A stretch of 35,443 nucleotides of DNA from Candidatus Poribacteria bacterium (GTDB lineage: Bacteria; Poribacteria; WGA-4E; WGA-3G): contig VXOP01000337.1 in NCBI GenBank assembly GCA_009839975.1, positions 1-35,443 of the forward strand, written 5' to 3'. The position numbers and the translations under genes were made by a program. Shown here piece by piece: positions 8,143 to 16,695 of this stretch (position 1 is the first letter of the stretch; each line of letters opens with the position of its first letter). The notes below the pieces were generated by a model that did no database searches, was not told the DNA's origin, and saw only the letters and a program-made list of their open reading frames with translations.

Positions 8143-10899
8143 ATGCATGATATATCTCTTTATTTTGACTCCGACTCTCTCTTTGCTTTAACAGATAAAA
8201 TCAAAGCTGGCGTTGAAGGACGGATGAGTTGGGGTGACACTTATGGAATAGCACTCGGTAGTAAGAGTAATAAACATCTCATCATTTGGACACCTAAAGA
8301 GACGTCCGAGAGTCAGATCTTACCCGGTTTTGACTCTAAAGATGGGCAGTTAACATTAAAAATGAAGCATCGTCCGGGGGCCTGGGTATCTTGGATTGAT
8401 GAATCGAAGGTTCAGTCATCTTCAATTGATGATTATGATCGTGTACATAAAAGCATTCAAGAATTGGAACGCAATGCACGACAGATTACAGATTTTGCTG
8501 ATGGTATGATCGCGAATATTACGATTCAACAGTCGGGAAAACCTATTACACTGTCGGATCTGACAGAAGATGTTCTACAAGCACGACTGATTCTGCCAAA
8601 CACGATCAAAACTGGCGGTTTTGTTCTCACGAAAACACCGGAAACCGACAAAACCACAACCAAAGTCATTATACCGGAACAGACGCATATTCAACGGGTT
8701 AATCTCAACGAAGATTTAATGCTCAAAACAGTAGAGAAAGAAGGATATAATACGGTATGTGTTGTGTTACGTACACATGGGAAGAATTATCCTGATCTAC
8801 TTGATTTAGAATATGGTCTGACAGTCCTTAATCGCTTTGTTGATCAAAACGCGCTCTCTGTAAGAGTTTTGCCAACAGCAGCTGTATATAATCCTATTGA
8901 ACCGAAATCCCTTAAGTTCGTTCCCATTGAATTCACTGCAACGCCGAAAGAAATTGAAGATGCTATAGTTGAGAGTGCCAAAACCATACAAGCTTATACG
9001 GTTAAAGCGAATCAGCACGCGTATCAGTTAATGACACAGTTTCAGCAAGGTGTTGATAGTCGTCTAAATGCGTTAATGCTCAACCGATCACACCGAATAC
9101 ACAACAAAGTCTGGGACGATCTTGTCATTCGGGAACTACGAAATGTCATGTGCACATATTGTGATTTCTACGTTGAATATCTTGATGAACATTTTGAGGA
9201 GGACGTATCTAAAAAGGCGACCGAATCATTAAAGGCGTGTATTGACCCAATTATTGAGTTATGGCAACTTCAAGATAACCAACAAAATACACTCAACTAT
9301 ATGATTCAATCGAGTTACACTTTGACGAATCAACTATTAGATAAGGCATCGGCACTATTCCATGATCTTGTTTTTGAAAAGGATTTCATATCGCAGGGAC
9401 TGGTTAAACCGGTCAAGTTAAACATCTATCAGGATAACCTTCTATTGGATGATGTCTATCTACCAGAATGGACCTGTGGCACTGTTCGTGAAAAACTGAC
9501 ACGTATCGCGCTGCGTTCTACTTTGCATCCGACTCAGATTGAAAGAATGCGGGATGTTTGGTTGTCTTTTATTGAAATTGCAAACTTTTCAAGCAAGCAT
9601 AATCAGGATTTTGAGAAAGTAATACATCCACTGCAGAACTTGCTATTAGCAGCTAAATCTTCAACTGCACAACGGAATAGTCGGTCCACTCGCCAAACGC
9701 AAACGAGTTTTGTTGGATTTGAAGTGGGAGATAAAGAGTTCAAAGAACTTATAGCGGATATCAAAGAGCGTTTTACGATCATAAAACAGTGGATTGAAAA
9801 TGCGCCGCGAGAATCAGATACAGAAACAAAAGGGCAAACGTATTACGCAACATTGTGGACATTACTGCTAAATGGAAAATATCGCGAGCAACTTCTTGTC
9901 GATTTTCAACCAACATGCGACATCAATCTAAGCGTGCCTGACCAGACAAAAAGGCTCATGAATCTCACCTTAGAAAGCAAACTTGTCGTTGAAAACGATA
10001 AGGACAGGAAGACCTTGGAGCGTAATCTCAATAGGGCATTGTTGTCAAAGACGGGACATACGGTTCGAGATATGACTTCAACTGAAAAACTTGCCATTCA
10101 TGGAGACATTACACTTTCTCTACTCCGAGATGAGTTGCTTCGTTACAATGGGACATTGGCAAAACGAGTCGACCGTCTGTCTAACACAACAGGTAAAAAG
10201 AAAAGTCGGAACACCTCGCGTTCACATTACAATGGCGATTTGACTGTTGAAATGCTTCTTGCTGAGCAGTCGAAAGTGGGGGAGATGATAGCGTTTTTAA
10301 AACCTTATGCTGAATCCACAGTGATAGATACCCTCGTACACGCTGGATTAAATGGCAACAACACTTCACTTGAAGCAATTCGGAAACAACAGGTTCTGAG
10401 TTTTGAACTAAATGAACTGCCTTCAATTGACGAAACATGGCTGACTGAAACCAAATCTTTGGATGATTATCCAAACCTACGGATGTTTCTACTTCAGAAT
10501 AAATTGCCAATTTCTACAACAGGACGGCATATCATGGAATTGCGAAATATACTTCCCGATTCCTTATTCAATCAAGTCATTGGACTAATTCATGAAGTGA
10601 AAGAACTGCAAGAAAATAGTTATGAAGGTGAAGTATTAGAGCGTTTTATTACGTATATATCTGAAAAAGTGTGGCGATGGGAATTAACACAGATCACGTC
10701 TGATGAACTGCCGATCGTAGTGAAGGAAAAGGTGTTAACTACGGCAATTTGTTATGAAAAAGAGGTAGAGACCTTAATGGAATATGTTGAACGTTATAAT
10801 GAGTTGCTGGATACTAAACTCAAAGCGGATTCTGAAATGTATGTCCAGCGTGAAAAACTTGAAACAAGCTTCCAAGAAATCGTAGAAACGCTTATATAA
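8143..10899 (+). CDS. Unrecognised large protein, 918 aa
   Basis: I do not recognise this family. No signal peptide or membrane segment is seen, so it is probably cytoplasmic. Residues 1-100 look mixed alpha/beta (GIALGSKSNKHLIIWTP, GAWVSWIDES). About 105-300 contains further mixed sequence. From about 300 to the end it appears mostly helical and rich in charged residues. Two flexible, polar-basic linkers stand out: STAQRNSRSTRQTQ (about 505-518) and TGKKKSRNTSRSHYNG (about 684-699). A small Cys pair, CTYC, occurs near 335. No Walker, nuclease, kinase or protease motif was found. GGAGG at 8119 is too far from the ATG to be an ideal ribosome site, so the start is less certain. The next gene begins 10 nt after its stop, which implies an operon. 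Confidence 0.7.
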   Translation: MHDISLYFDSDSLFALTDKIKAGVEGRMSWGDTYGIALGSKSNKHLIIWTPKETSESQILPGFDSKDGQLTLKMKHRPGAWVSWIDESKVQSSSIDDYDRVHKSIQELERNARQITDFADGMIANITIQQSGKPITLSDLTEDVLQARLILPNTIKTGGFVLTKTPETDKTTTKVIIPEQTHIQRVNLNEDLMLKTVEKEGYNTVCVVLRTHGKNYPDLLDLEYGLTVLNRFVDQNALSVRVLPTAAVYNPIEPKSLKFVPIEFTATPKEIEDAIVESAKTIQAYTVKANQHAYQLMTQFQQGVDSRLNALMLNRSHRIHNKVWDDLVIRELRNVMCTYCDFYVEYLDEHFEEDVSKKATESLKACIDPIIELWQLQDNQQNTLNYMIQSSYTLTNQLLDKASALFHDLVFEKDFISQGLVKPVKLNIYQDNLLLDDVYLPEWTCGTVREKLTRIALRSTLHPTQIERMRDVWLSFIEIANFSSKHNQDFEKVIHPLQNLLLAAKSSTAQRNSRSTRQTQTSFVGFEVGDKEFKELIADIKERFTIIKQWIENAPRESDTETKGQTYYATLWTLLLNGKYREQLLVDFQPTCDINLSVPDQTKRLMNLTLESKLVVENDKDRKTLERNLNRALLSKTGHTVRDMTSTEKLAIHGDITLSLLRDELLRYNGTLAKRVDRLSNTTGKKKSRNTSRSHYNGDLTVEMLLAEQSKVGEMIAFLKPYAESTVIDTLVHAGLNGNNTSLEAIRKQQVLSFELNELPSIDETWLTETKSLDDYPNLRMFLLQNKLPISTTGRHIMELRNILPDSLFNQVIGLIHEVKELQENSYEGEVLERFITYISEKVWRWELTQITSDELPIVVKEKVLTTAICYEKEVETLMEYVERYNELLDTKLKADSEMYVQREKLETSFQEIVETLI

Positions 10900-10909
10900 G
10901 GACAAACTT

Positions 10910-11827
10910 ATGAGAATTGCATTGATAGGAAACAGTCAGTTGACACTTACAGTGGGTTGGGGTATCTGTGAGTCTGAGTTGGCACAGAGCCTTGTAATCG
11001 TGTCTGGCACACAAGCCGGTAGTGTCCAGAGAAACCGGCACACAAAGTTCGTTGCAGATGCCGTAGAAGACCTTACGCTTGCAACTGCAATGTGTGCAAG
11101 TGATACACAGGTGACGTTTACGACAGTTTGCGAGGACATATCAGGATCTGATCTAGTGGTTCTGCTGCCAACGCAATTACCTTACGGATTTCATTCAGCA
11201 CAGGCATTAAAGACAGCGAATCTGTCTTCTGCTCGTGACACTGTGCCGAAGATTCTTGAACACGGGCAGAACGCAAAAGTCTTAGTCACCATGCCCTTCT
11301 CAAACTATATCTCTGCTTGGATACATCAGAGCCATGGTGTTGAAAACCTTATCGGTATTGCCAACGGTGTATCCACAGCACATCTCAAATCTGAAATTGC
11401 AACCCGCACAGGATATTCAGTGAAGGATGTCTCCGGTTTAGTTATCGGAGATGATGAGGAAACGTTTATGTTACCGCAATACTGTAGAGTTAATGGTATT
11501 CCTCTTACACAATTGTTGAATGAAGCAGATATACAAAGTATAGTTGATGCGGTTGCAAGCCGTTGTCCATATACCACGACGAGTGAATATACATTAGCGA
11601 GTCACATTCTACAGGTCATCTCCGCCATCAGTTTAGATAAGAAACGGGTGATGAGTGTTGGCACGTTAATCTCTACGGATACAACTTCTGTTTTCCTCAA
11701 TGTCCCCTCAAAAATCGGTAGTGAAGGCATAGAGAGCATTGTCCCATTGCAGCTAACGGAATCGCAGACAGAACAATTTACGAATCTGGTCTCCCAAAGT
11801 GCAAAAGCACAAAGTTTCGGCAAATGA
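10910..11827 (+). CDS. Lactate/malate dehydrogenase-fold protein lacking catalytic residues
   Basis: The 305-residue length and the C-terminal half match the malate/lactate dehydrogenase family: SVKDVSGLVIG, NGIPLTQLL, DKKRVMSV and a final VPSKIGSEGIESIVPLQLT segment all align with bacterial MDH. The working residues do not. The NAD loop GxGxxG reads IGNSQLT (from residue 6), so two glycines are lost. The NP of the substrate loop is MP (128-129). The catalytic Asp and substrate Arg region is GVSTAHLKS (153-161). The catalytic His in GGHGD is replaced by acidic residues (GDDEE, 180-184). It is therefore probably not a dehydrogenase; a binding, structural or regulatory role is inferred. AAGGA precedes the ATG. 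Its stop overlaps the xdhC start (ATGA), implying translational coupling. Confidence 0.8.
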   Translation: MRIALIGNSQLTLTVGWGICESELAQSLVIVSGTQAGSVQRNRHTKFVADAVEDLTLATAMCASDTQVTFTTVCEDISGSDLVVLLPTQLPYGFHSAQALKTANLSSARDTVPKILEHGQNAKVLVTMPFSNYISAWIHQSHGVENLIGIANGVSTAHLKSEIATRTGYSVKDVSGLVIGDDEETFMLPQYCRVNGIPLTQLLNEADIQSIVDAVASRCPYTTTSEYTLASHILQVISAISLDKKRVMSVGTLISTDTTSVFLNVPSKIGSEGIESIVPLQLTESQTEQFTNLVSQSAKAQSFGK

Positions 11828-12960
11828 GAGAAATATATCAACAAATCCCTGAATTAATTAAATCTGACCAAGTCGGTGCTTACTGTACTGTGGTTGAGAC
11901 AAAAGGTTCCACCCCACAGAAACCGGGGTCAAAACTGCTCATACTCCCCGATCTACGCAATATCGGCACACTGGGTGGTGGATGTGTGGAAGCAGAAGCC
12001 CGTCGACAGGCAATTGGACTGATGCAAGGCGGTATCCCGCGTCTGCTTGACTTCCAATTGGATAGCGATTACGGCTGGGATGATGGACTCATCTGCGGTG
12101 GCAATATGAAGATATTCATAGATTTACCAAAAACTCAGGCTGAAGCTGAAATGTTCACACGTATACAAGAACTCAATAGAGAAAAGGTGCCGTTAATGAG
12201 TGCGACAGTTGTAGAAAGTAAGCAACCGCACATTAGGGTCGGCATGAAGATGGTATTTGCTAAGAATGGTCAACGCATCGGCACATTGGGGGACCCGAAA
12301 TTAGAGACTGAAATAGAAACTGAAATTTCGGACATACTTGAGCGGAACAGACCAGGTTTATACAAAAAGGACAAAACCGTATCCATTTTTTTGGAACCTA
12401 TCCAACCGAGGCCGACGTTGCTAATTGCGGGAGCTGGACACGTTGGACAGGCTCTCTGCCATATTGGGAGTTGGTTAGATTTTGATATCGCCATCATTGA
12501 TGATCGCGCAGATTTTGCATCTAAGAGCCGCTTACCTGAAGCAGACGAAATCATTATTGGAGACATTGCTGAGGAGCTCCGACACTATCCAATCAACCAT
12601 CTAACTTATGTTGTGATTGTAACTCGCGGACACCAACATGATGAATCGGCACTGCATAGCGTTGTTGAATCAGATGCAAGATACATCGGATTGATCGGCA
12701 GCCGCAGAAAGATAAAACTCATTTTTGACGACCTATTAGACGTGGGAATTCCGATAGAGAAACTGCAACGCGTTTATGCACCTATCGGATTAGATATAAA
12801 TTCAAAGACTGTGCCGGAGATAGCGGTGAGCATCGCTTCACAATTGATTCAGGTTCGCAACGGCGCGAAAGTTCACATTGATGGGCCGAAGCCTTATGCG
12901 GCACAACCTGCCCGTATGCCATCCATCAAATTGACAGGAGATGAAAATGGACAAGATTAA
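11824..12960 (+). CDS. xdhC: XdhC/CoxI family molybdenum-cofactor maturation protein
   Basis: XdhC proteins bind molybdenum cofactor and promote insertion of the sulfurated form into xanthine dehydrogenase-type molybdenum hydroxylases. Both expected parts are present in 378 residues: the N-terminal XdhC/CoxI domain with GSTPQKPGSK and GTLGGGCVEAEAR, and a C-terminal Rossmann domain with LLIAGAGHVGQALC, then VIVTRGHQHDESAL and YIGLIGSRRK. No xdhA, xdhB or coxL-type gene is in the window, so its client enzyme is elsewhere or it has another role. It overlaps the dehydrogenase-like gene by 4 nt upstream and the 113-aa gene by 14 nt downstream, so it is embedded in an operon. The conserved motifs look intact, so I expect a functional protein. 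Confidence 0.9.
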   Translation: MREIYQQIPELIKSDQVGAYCTVVETKGSTPQKPGSKLLILPDLRNIGTLGGGCVEAEARRQAIGLMQGGIPRLLDFQLDSDYGWDDGLICGGNMKIFIDLPKTQAEAEMFTRIQELNREKVPLMSATVVESKQPHIRVGMKMVFAKNGQRIGTLGDPKLETEIETEISDILERNRPGLYKKDKTVSIFLEPIQPRPTLLIAGAGHVGQALCHIGSWLDFDIAIIDDRADFASKSRLPEADEIIIGDIAEELRHYPINHLTYVVIVTRGHQHDESALHSVVESDARYIGLIGSRRKIKLIFDDLLDVGIPIEKLQRVYAPIGLDINSKTVPEIAVSIASQLIQVRNGAKVHIDGPKPYAAQPARMPSIKLTGDENGQD

Positions 12961-13288
12961 TTTAGAAGAAAACAAATCCTATACACTGGCAGAAGTTGTT
13001 ACTTATGTGCAGAAAACACTCGACGCAGTTAAGGCGGAATCTAAACACTGTCATTTACGATTCACCCCCACAGATGTTTATTGGTTGTTGCACGATATGT
13101 TAGTCTATGCGAACAGGAATGTTCCTGGTGAATTTGTATTACGAAGATTGGACAGAGGTAACTACAAAGTTCAGTATAGAACTGAAACAGCAGAGAGAAA
13201 GAAAGCAGACAAGAAACTCAAGGATAATCTTCGACAAACTGCTGAGTATTTAGAAAAGTTAACTGGCAATCGTCCATCGTGGGGTTAG
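12947..13288 (+). CDS. Unrecognised small protein, 113 aa
   Basis: I do not recognise this family. The start at 12947 is chosen because AGGAG (12936-12940) lies 6 nt upstream; the ORF-track start at 12941 would touch the ribosome site. The gene begins inside the end of xdhC (14-nt overlap), so it is probably translated by coupled re-initiation. The protein is soluble and charged. The first half (SYTLAEVVTYVQKTLDAV, then FTPTDVYWLLHDMLVYAN) suggests helices. The middle (EFVLRRLDRGNYKVQYR) could be a beta hairpin. The last third is Lys/Glu-rich and likely a helix (ERKKADKKLKDNLRQTAEYL). No Cys-based metal site or catalytic motif is visible. Confidence 0.72.
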   Translation: MDKINLEENKSYTLAEVVTYVQKTLDAVKAESKHCHLRFTPTDVYWLLHDMLVYANRNVPGEFVLRRLDRGNYKVQYRTETAERKKADKKLKDNLRQTAEYLEKLTGNRPSWG

Positions 13289-13331
13289 GAATGATGATGT
13301 ATTTTGAAGATGATCGATAAGGAGAAGATTT

Positions 13332-14228
13332 GTGGATCAGGAATTGAAAGCAACTATTAAAGATATTGAGATGTCAGTTGACGATTTGGATGCTGAGAAA
13401 GCGTCCAACATTTTTGACGAACACGGTTGTCTCGTCGTGCGTGGTCTGATGAAACCCTATATTGAAAGGATACATCAAGATATAGAGGCTGCCGCGACAG
13501 AGTCTTTAGCACTGCTTGATGAAGCACAGCAGATAGTTGAAGGATGGCGAACGCCTAACGGGACTTTGTTTATTCCAGCACCAACAGGCTATGATCGTGA
13601 TAAACAGATCATGGTGTTAGCAGTGAACTATCAGACAAGCGCGGCCTTTTTCCACTCCGCCTTTGATGAAAATGCTGTCAAGATCGTAACGGCTATTTTA
13701 GGTCCCAACGTTGAAATCTTTGGGAACGGACAATGTCTGTATAAGGAACCGGTCGGTGGACATCCAAAGCATCTACATCAAGATTCCGCTTACTTTGAGC
13801 ATCGTTATCAGGGACCTGTTGGTATTTTGAACTATGTTGTAGACACCGACCTTGTCAATGGTGCACTTTATGTTGTTCCTGGATCCCATAAACTGGGACA
13901 ACTCAAACACATTGATACCTTCTCGCATCTCGGTTTAGAAGAGGATGAATGGCCTTGGGAAAGTGCGCTCCCCGTTGAAGGAAAAGCGGGGGATTCTATC
14001 TTCTTTAATGTGAAGACTATCCACGGTTCCAAACAGAATATGTCCGATAAACCGCGTCCGGTGTTCATCAACCGATACCGTCGCACTGATGATTTCGTGA
14101 TAATTGGTGGCACAACAGCTGCCAATCGTGCAGAAGCAGAGAAACGCGCTGCGGCAGCAGAAGAAGCTAAGAAAGCCAACAGTGATCGCGGTTTGATGGT
14201 GCAAGGTTTCCGTCCATACAATGCGTAG
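13332..14228 (+). CDS. Phytanoyl-CoA dioxygenase (PhyH) family protein
   Basis: Non-haem Fe(II)/2-oxoglutarate-dependent oxygenase of 298 residues, expected to hydroxylate a small organic substrate in the cytoplasm. The iron site is visible as H149-Q-D151 (HLHQDSAYFEH) and a distal His231 (KTIHGSKQN). An Arg-rich segment, FINRYRR, follows at the usual position for 2-oxoglutarate binding. The start is GTG, with AAGGAG 7 nt upstream. The C-terminus is Ala/Glu/Lys-rich. The gene begins 43 nt after the 113-aa gene, so it may be read through from that unit. The substrate cannot be read from sequence; this family is often expanded in Poribacteria-like genomes. A repeat begins at its stop codon. Confidence 0.88.
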   Translation: MDQELKATIKDIEMSVDDLDAEKASNIFDEHGCLVVRGLMKPYIERIHQDIEAAATESLALLDEAQQIVEGWRTPNGTLFIPAPTGYDRDKQIMVLAVNYQTSAAFFHSAFDENAVKIVTAILGPNVEIFGNGQCLYKEPVGGHPKHLHQDSAYFEHRYQGPVGILNYVVDTDLVNGALYVVPGSHKLGQLKHIDTFSHLGLEEDEWPWESALPVEGKAGDSIFFNVKTIHGSKQNMSDKPRPVFINRYRRTDDFVIIGGTTAANRAEAEKRAAAAEEAKKANSDRGLMVQGFRPYNA

Positions 14229-14260
14229 GATATATTCCTTTGATAAATGTAGTAGGCACA
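14226..14260. repeat. 35-nt direct repeat, left copy (partner 16653-16687)
   Basis: This stretch matches 16653-16687 at 32 of 35 positions. The right copy is the ribosome-site and leader region of the minus-strand WD40 gene (GGAGG in antisense). The left copy begins at the stop codon of the PhyH gene. The two copies therefore flank the WD40 gene in direct orientation, as a duplicated gene leader would. Confidence 0.85.
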
Positions 14261-14380
14261 TGGATGAAGATTAAGAATTAAATTGGGTAATATGCGGTCT
14301 GGGAAACCCAGCCCCTACGATCATTTTGATGAATTGGATTACCTGAATATTTATTTAATCTTCATGAGTGTGCCTGCTAC
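14249..14380. mobile_element. MITE-like palindromic element, copy 1
   Basis: A 132-nt element with imperfect terminal inverted repeats of about 26 nt: the left end GTAGTAGGCACATGGATGAA and the right end GAGTGTGCCTGCTAC are near reverse complements, and the inner parts continue as GATGAAGATTAA and TTAATCTTCAT. The core, GGTCTGGGAAACCCAGCCCC, is almost identical to the copy at 22899-23032. It encodes nothing. It fits a miniature inverted-repeat element moved in trans, but no transposase is present here and no clear target duplication was found. The right end contains the stop codon of the WD40 gene. Confidence 0.65.
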
Positions 14381-16653
14381 TTTAAAAGATCCCAAATAAG
14401 AATCGTCCCATCAGAACCTCCACTTGCCAACGTGCTGCCGTCGGGACTAATTGTGAGTGAGTTCAATCCACTTTGTCCTGAAAGTGTTGTTCTGATTTGC
14501 AATGAATTCATATCCCAAAAGTGGATAGTTCCATCACTATTTCCATTTACAAGCGTTTTTCCATCATGACTGAATAGAAGTGCCGAGACAGCACTTCTAT
14601 GCCGTGTCTTAACATCGGGAGGATCATCATCTTTGCGTGGGAGTGGTGGAGGCCGTGTAAATAGTCCATTGCCAATGACCGACCTACTGTGTTTACCAGT
14701 AAGAGGATCCCATAGGTGGATTGAGCCATCTCTACATCCACTTGCGAGTGTTAATCCATCAGGTGTAAAGGCAAGAGCCCATATCTCCTCTGTATGTCCA
14801 GTTAACGGGAACTTAATCTTTAGCGTGTTGGTATCCCATACACGGATTGTTTTGTCTGAACTTCCACTAACGACCGTATTACCATCAGGACTCAAGGCAA
14901 TCGTCAGAATCTGGTCTGTGTGTCCTTTAAGTATTGGTCGTTGTTTACCTAAAGGTCCGGTTTGAAACAGACCAACAAGTGATTTTTTTTCTTTTTCGTC
15001 AACGTTCAACAACCGAATTGTCCCATCCAAACTTCCACTTATAAGTTTCTTACCGTCAGGACTAAACAGGGCATTTCCACCATGTGAGATACGACGGGTA
15101 TTCCCAATTGCGTTCCCGTGAGCTTTGATAGTTTTTTGGAATGCACCTGTCATTGCATCCCAGAGCAGAATCTCTGCTTTCCCAAAAGAACTCTGTGAAT
15201 AGATATTTAGACTTGCAATCGTTTCCCCGTTAGGAGCAAAATCTAAAGATTGAACCCACAACTGATAAGGATATCCGATACAAGTCGTTTTGTGTTTTCC
15301 CTTTTCAACATCCCATAATTTTATTCTCTCCAGATGGTAACCACTTGCTAAAACATCTCCATCTGAGTTAAATGCCAATGAAGTTACTTCATCGAAATGA
15401 CCTGTGATGACATGTCGCAGTTTTGACTTTTTTATATCAGTCGTATCAATATTCCACAAAAGGAAACGGGTTTCATCAAGTGACGTGTGTTTTCGTGTTG
15501 CGAGCGTTCGTCCATCTGGACTAAACAACATGTAATAGAAATTACCTTCTTCTGTCATTATAAAGTCTTGTTCACCCGTTTTAGGATTCCAGAGTGCTAT
15601 CTCACCGTCACTTGCCACGGCGAGTGTTTGTCCATCTGGACTAAATGCCAGCGAGTCTACAGTTTTTGTAGGGTAGTTCACTAACTGTGGCACGCCGTTG
15701 GCAATCCCTGGTAAGTTTACATACTGAGGATCTCCAGTCAATTTACTTTTGAGTTGACCGGTCGTCGTGTCCCACAGTTGCACTGTATAATCTCCTCTGT
15801 TTGAGAAAGCAAAAGTATTCCCATCCGGTGATAACGCAAAAGGCGGTCTATATGACGATTCAATCTCTAATTTAAGTCTTATTTTTCCGGTATTCGTATC
15901 CCAGAACCGCGCATCTTCTTTGCTTAAACCGAATAGGACATCCCCGTTAGGACTGAAGATAATGTTGTTGACACCAGTTGTATCCTCTAAGGTGCCTTTG
16001 AACCTTTTCGTCTCAATATCCCACAATTCAACACCTTGTTTTGCACTACTCGCTAATGTTCTTCCATCTGGACTGAACATTACTCTACCAACAGATTCAT
16101 TTTGTGTGTGAATTTCGCTGTAATTCCCGCTATCAATATCCCACAATCGAATTATCCCGGAAAAACTAGTACTTGCAAGTGTTTGCCCATCTGGACTGAA
16201 TGCGACAGAATGGACCCTATTAAAAGTAGATTTATCATTAGGATTCTCTATTATGTTTTTGAGTTGATTTGTAAGTAAATTCCATACCTCAATCCTATTG
16301 TCTCGTGTAATTGCACACATTTGGGAATCGGGACTCATGACTACACCTGAGTCAGGATCTACTCTGTTCCATTTTAATCTTGATAACTTGATCTCTTTTC
16401 CCGTCATGACATCATATTCCCAAATCCCAATAGATGTCATGACACTAAACTGCGTGCTATCTGGTGAAAAATGATATGATCTTCCTTTACCTATAGTAGT
16501 CCTATATGCCTCAAGATTAGCAGTTTTTCCTTTTCCGAACCTGTACTTTGCTCCCTTAGGTAGTGCCCATTGTGTATAGTCTTGTGCGTAGGTGTTTGTG
16601 ATAGAGATTATAAGGAACAGCAGTGTAAAAGAAATCATCCGTGAACAACGCAT
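14377..16653 (-). CDS. Secreted WD40 repeat protein, 758 aa
   Basis: The start at 16653 is preferred over the track start (16692) because GGAGG lies 10 nt upstream in antisense and the shorter form opens directly with a signal peptide (MRCSRMISFTLLFLIISITN, ending YAQ). After export, the rest is made of WD40-type blades of about 42 residues with repeated FSPDG, T(L/V)ASGS and (L/I)WD motifs. Roughly twelve to fourteen can be counted, enough for two beta-propellers. Such proteins usually act as protein-binding scaffolds; no enzyme domain is visible. It is the last gene of a minus-strand run after PhyH and DUF420. It is closely bracketed by short repeats, and its stop codon lies in the end of a palindromic element. 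Confidence 0.88.
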   Translation of the reverse strand: MRCSRMISFTLLFLIISITNTYAQDYTQWALPKGAKYRFGKGKTANLEAYRTTIGKGRSYHFSPDSTQFSVMTSIGIWEYDVMTGKEIKLSRLKWNRVDPDSGVVMSPDSQMCAITRDNRIEVWNLLTNQLKNIIENPNDKSTFNRVHSVAFSPDGQTLASTSFSGIIRLWDIDSGNYSEIHTQNESVGRVMFSPDGRTLASSAKQGVELWDIETKRFKGTLEDTTGVNNIIFSPNGDVLFGLSKEDARFWDTNTGKIRLKLEIESSYRPPFALSPDGNTFAFSNRGDYTVQLWDTTTGQLKSKLTGDPQYVNLPGIANGVPQLVNYPTKTVDSLAFSPDGQTLAVASDGEIALWNPKTGEQDFIMTEEGNFYYMLFSPDGRTLATRKHTSLDETRFLLWNIDTTDIKKSKLRHVITGHFDEVTSLAFNSDGDVLASGYHLERIKLWDVEKGKHKTTCIGYPYQLWVQSLDFAPNGETIASLNIYSQSSFGKAEILLWDAMTGAFQKTIKAHGNAIGNTRRISHGGNALFSPDGKKLISGSLDGTIRLLNVDEKEKKSLVGLFQTGPLGKQRPILKGHTDQILTIALSPDGNTVVSGSSDKTIRVWDTNTLKIKFPLTGHTEEIWALAFTPDGLTLASGCRDGSIHLWDPLTGKHSRSVIGNGLFTRPPPLPRKDDDPPDVKTRHRSAVSALLFSHDGKTLVNGNSDGTIHFWDMNSLQIRTTLSGQSGLNSLTISPDGSTLASGGSDGTILIWDLLK

Positions 16654-16691
16654 AGGATATATTCCTCCGATAAAGGTAGTAGGCACACTCA
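16653..16691. repeat. Right flanking repeat of the WD40 gene
   Basis: Positions 16653-16687 are the direct-repeat partner of 14226-14260. Positions 16676-16691 (GTAGTAGGCACACTCA) are also the reverse complement, 15 of 16, of 14365-14380 at the other end of the gene. The WD40 coding region is thus enclosed by both a direct and an inverted repeat. In antisense the segment also holds the gene's ribosome site. Confidence 0.75.
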
Positions 16692-16695
16692 ACGT

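Noticed and set aside
11824-12960. xdhC as evidence of a complete xanthine dehydrogenase locus
   Set aside because: No large molybdopterin, FAD or 2Fe-2S subunit gene is present in the window.
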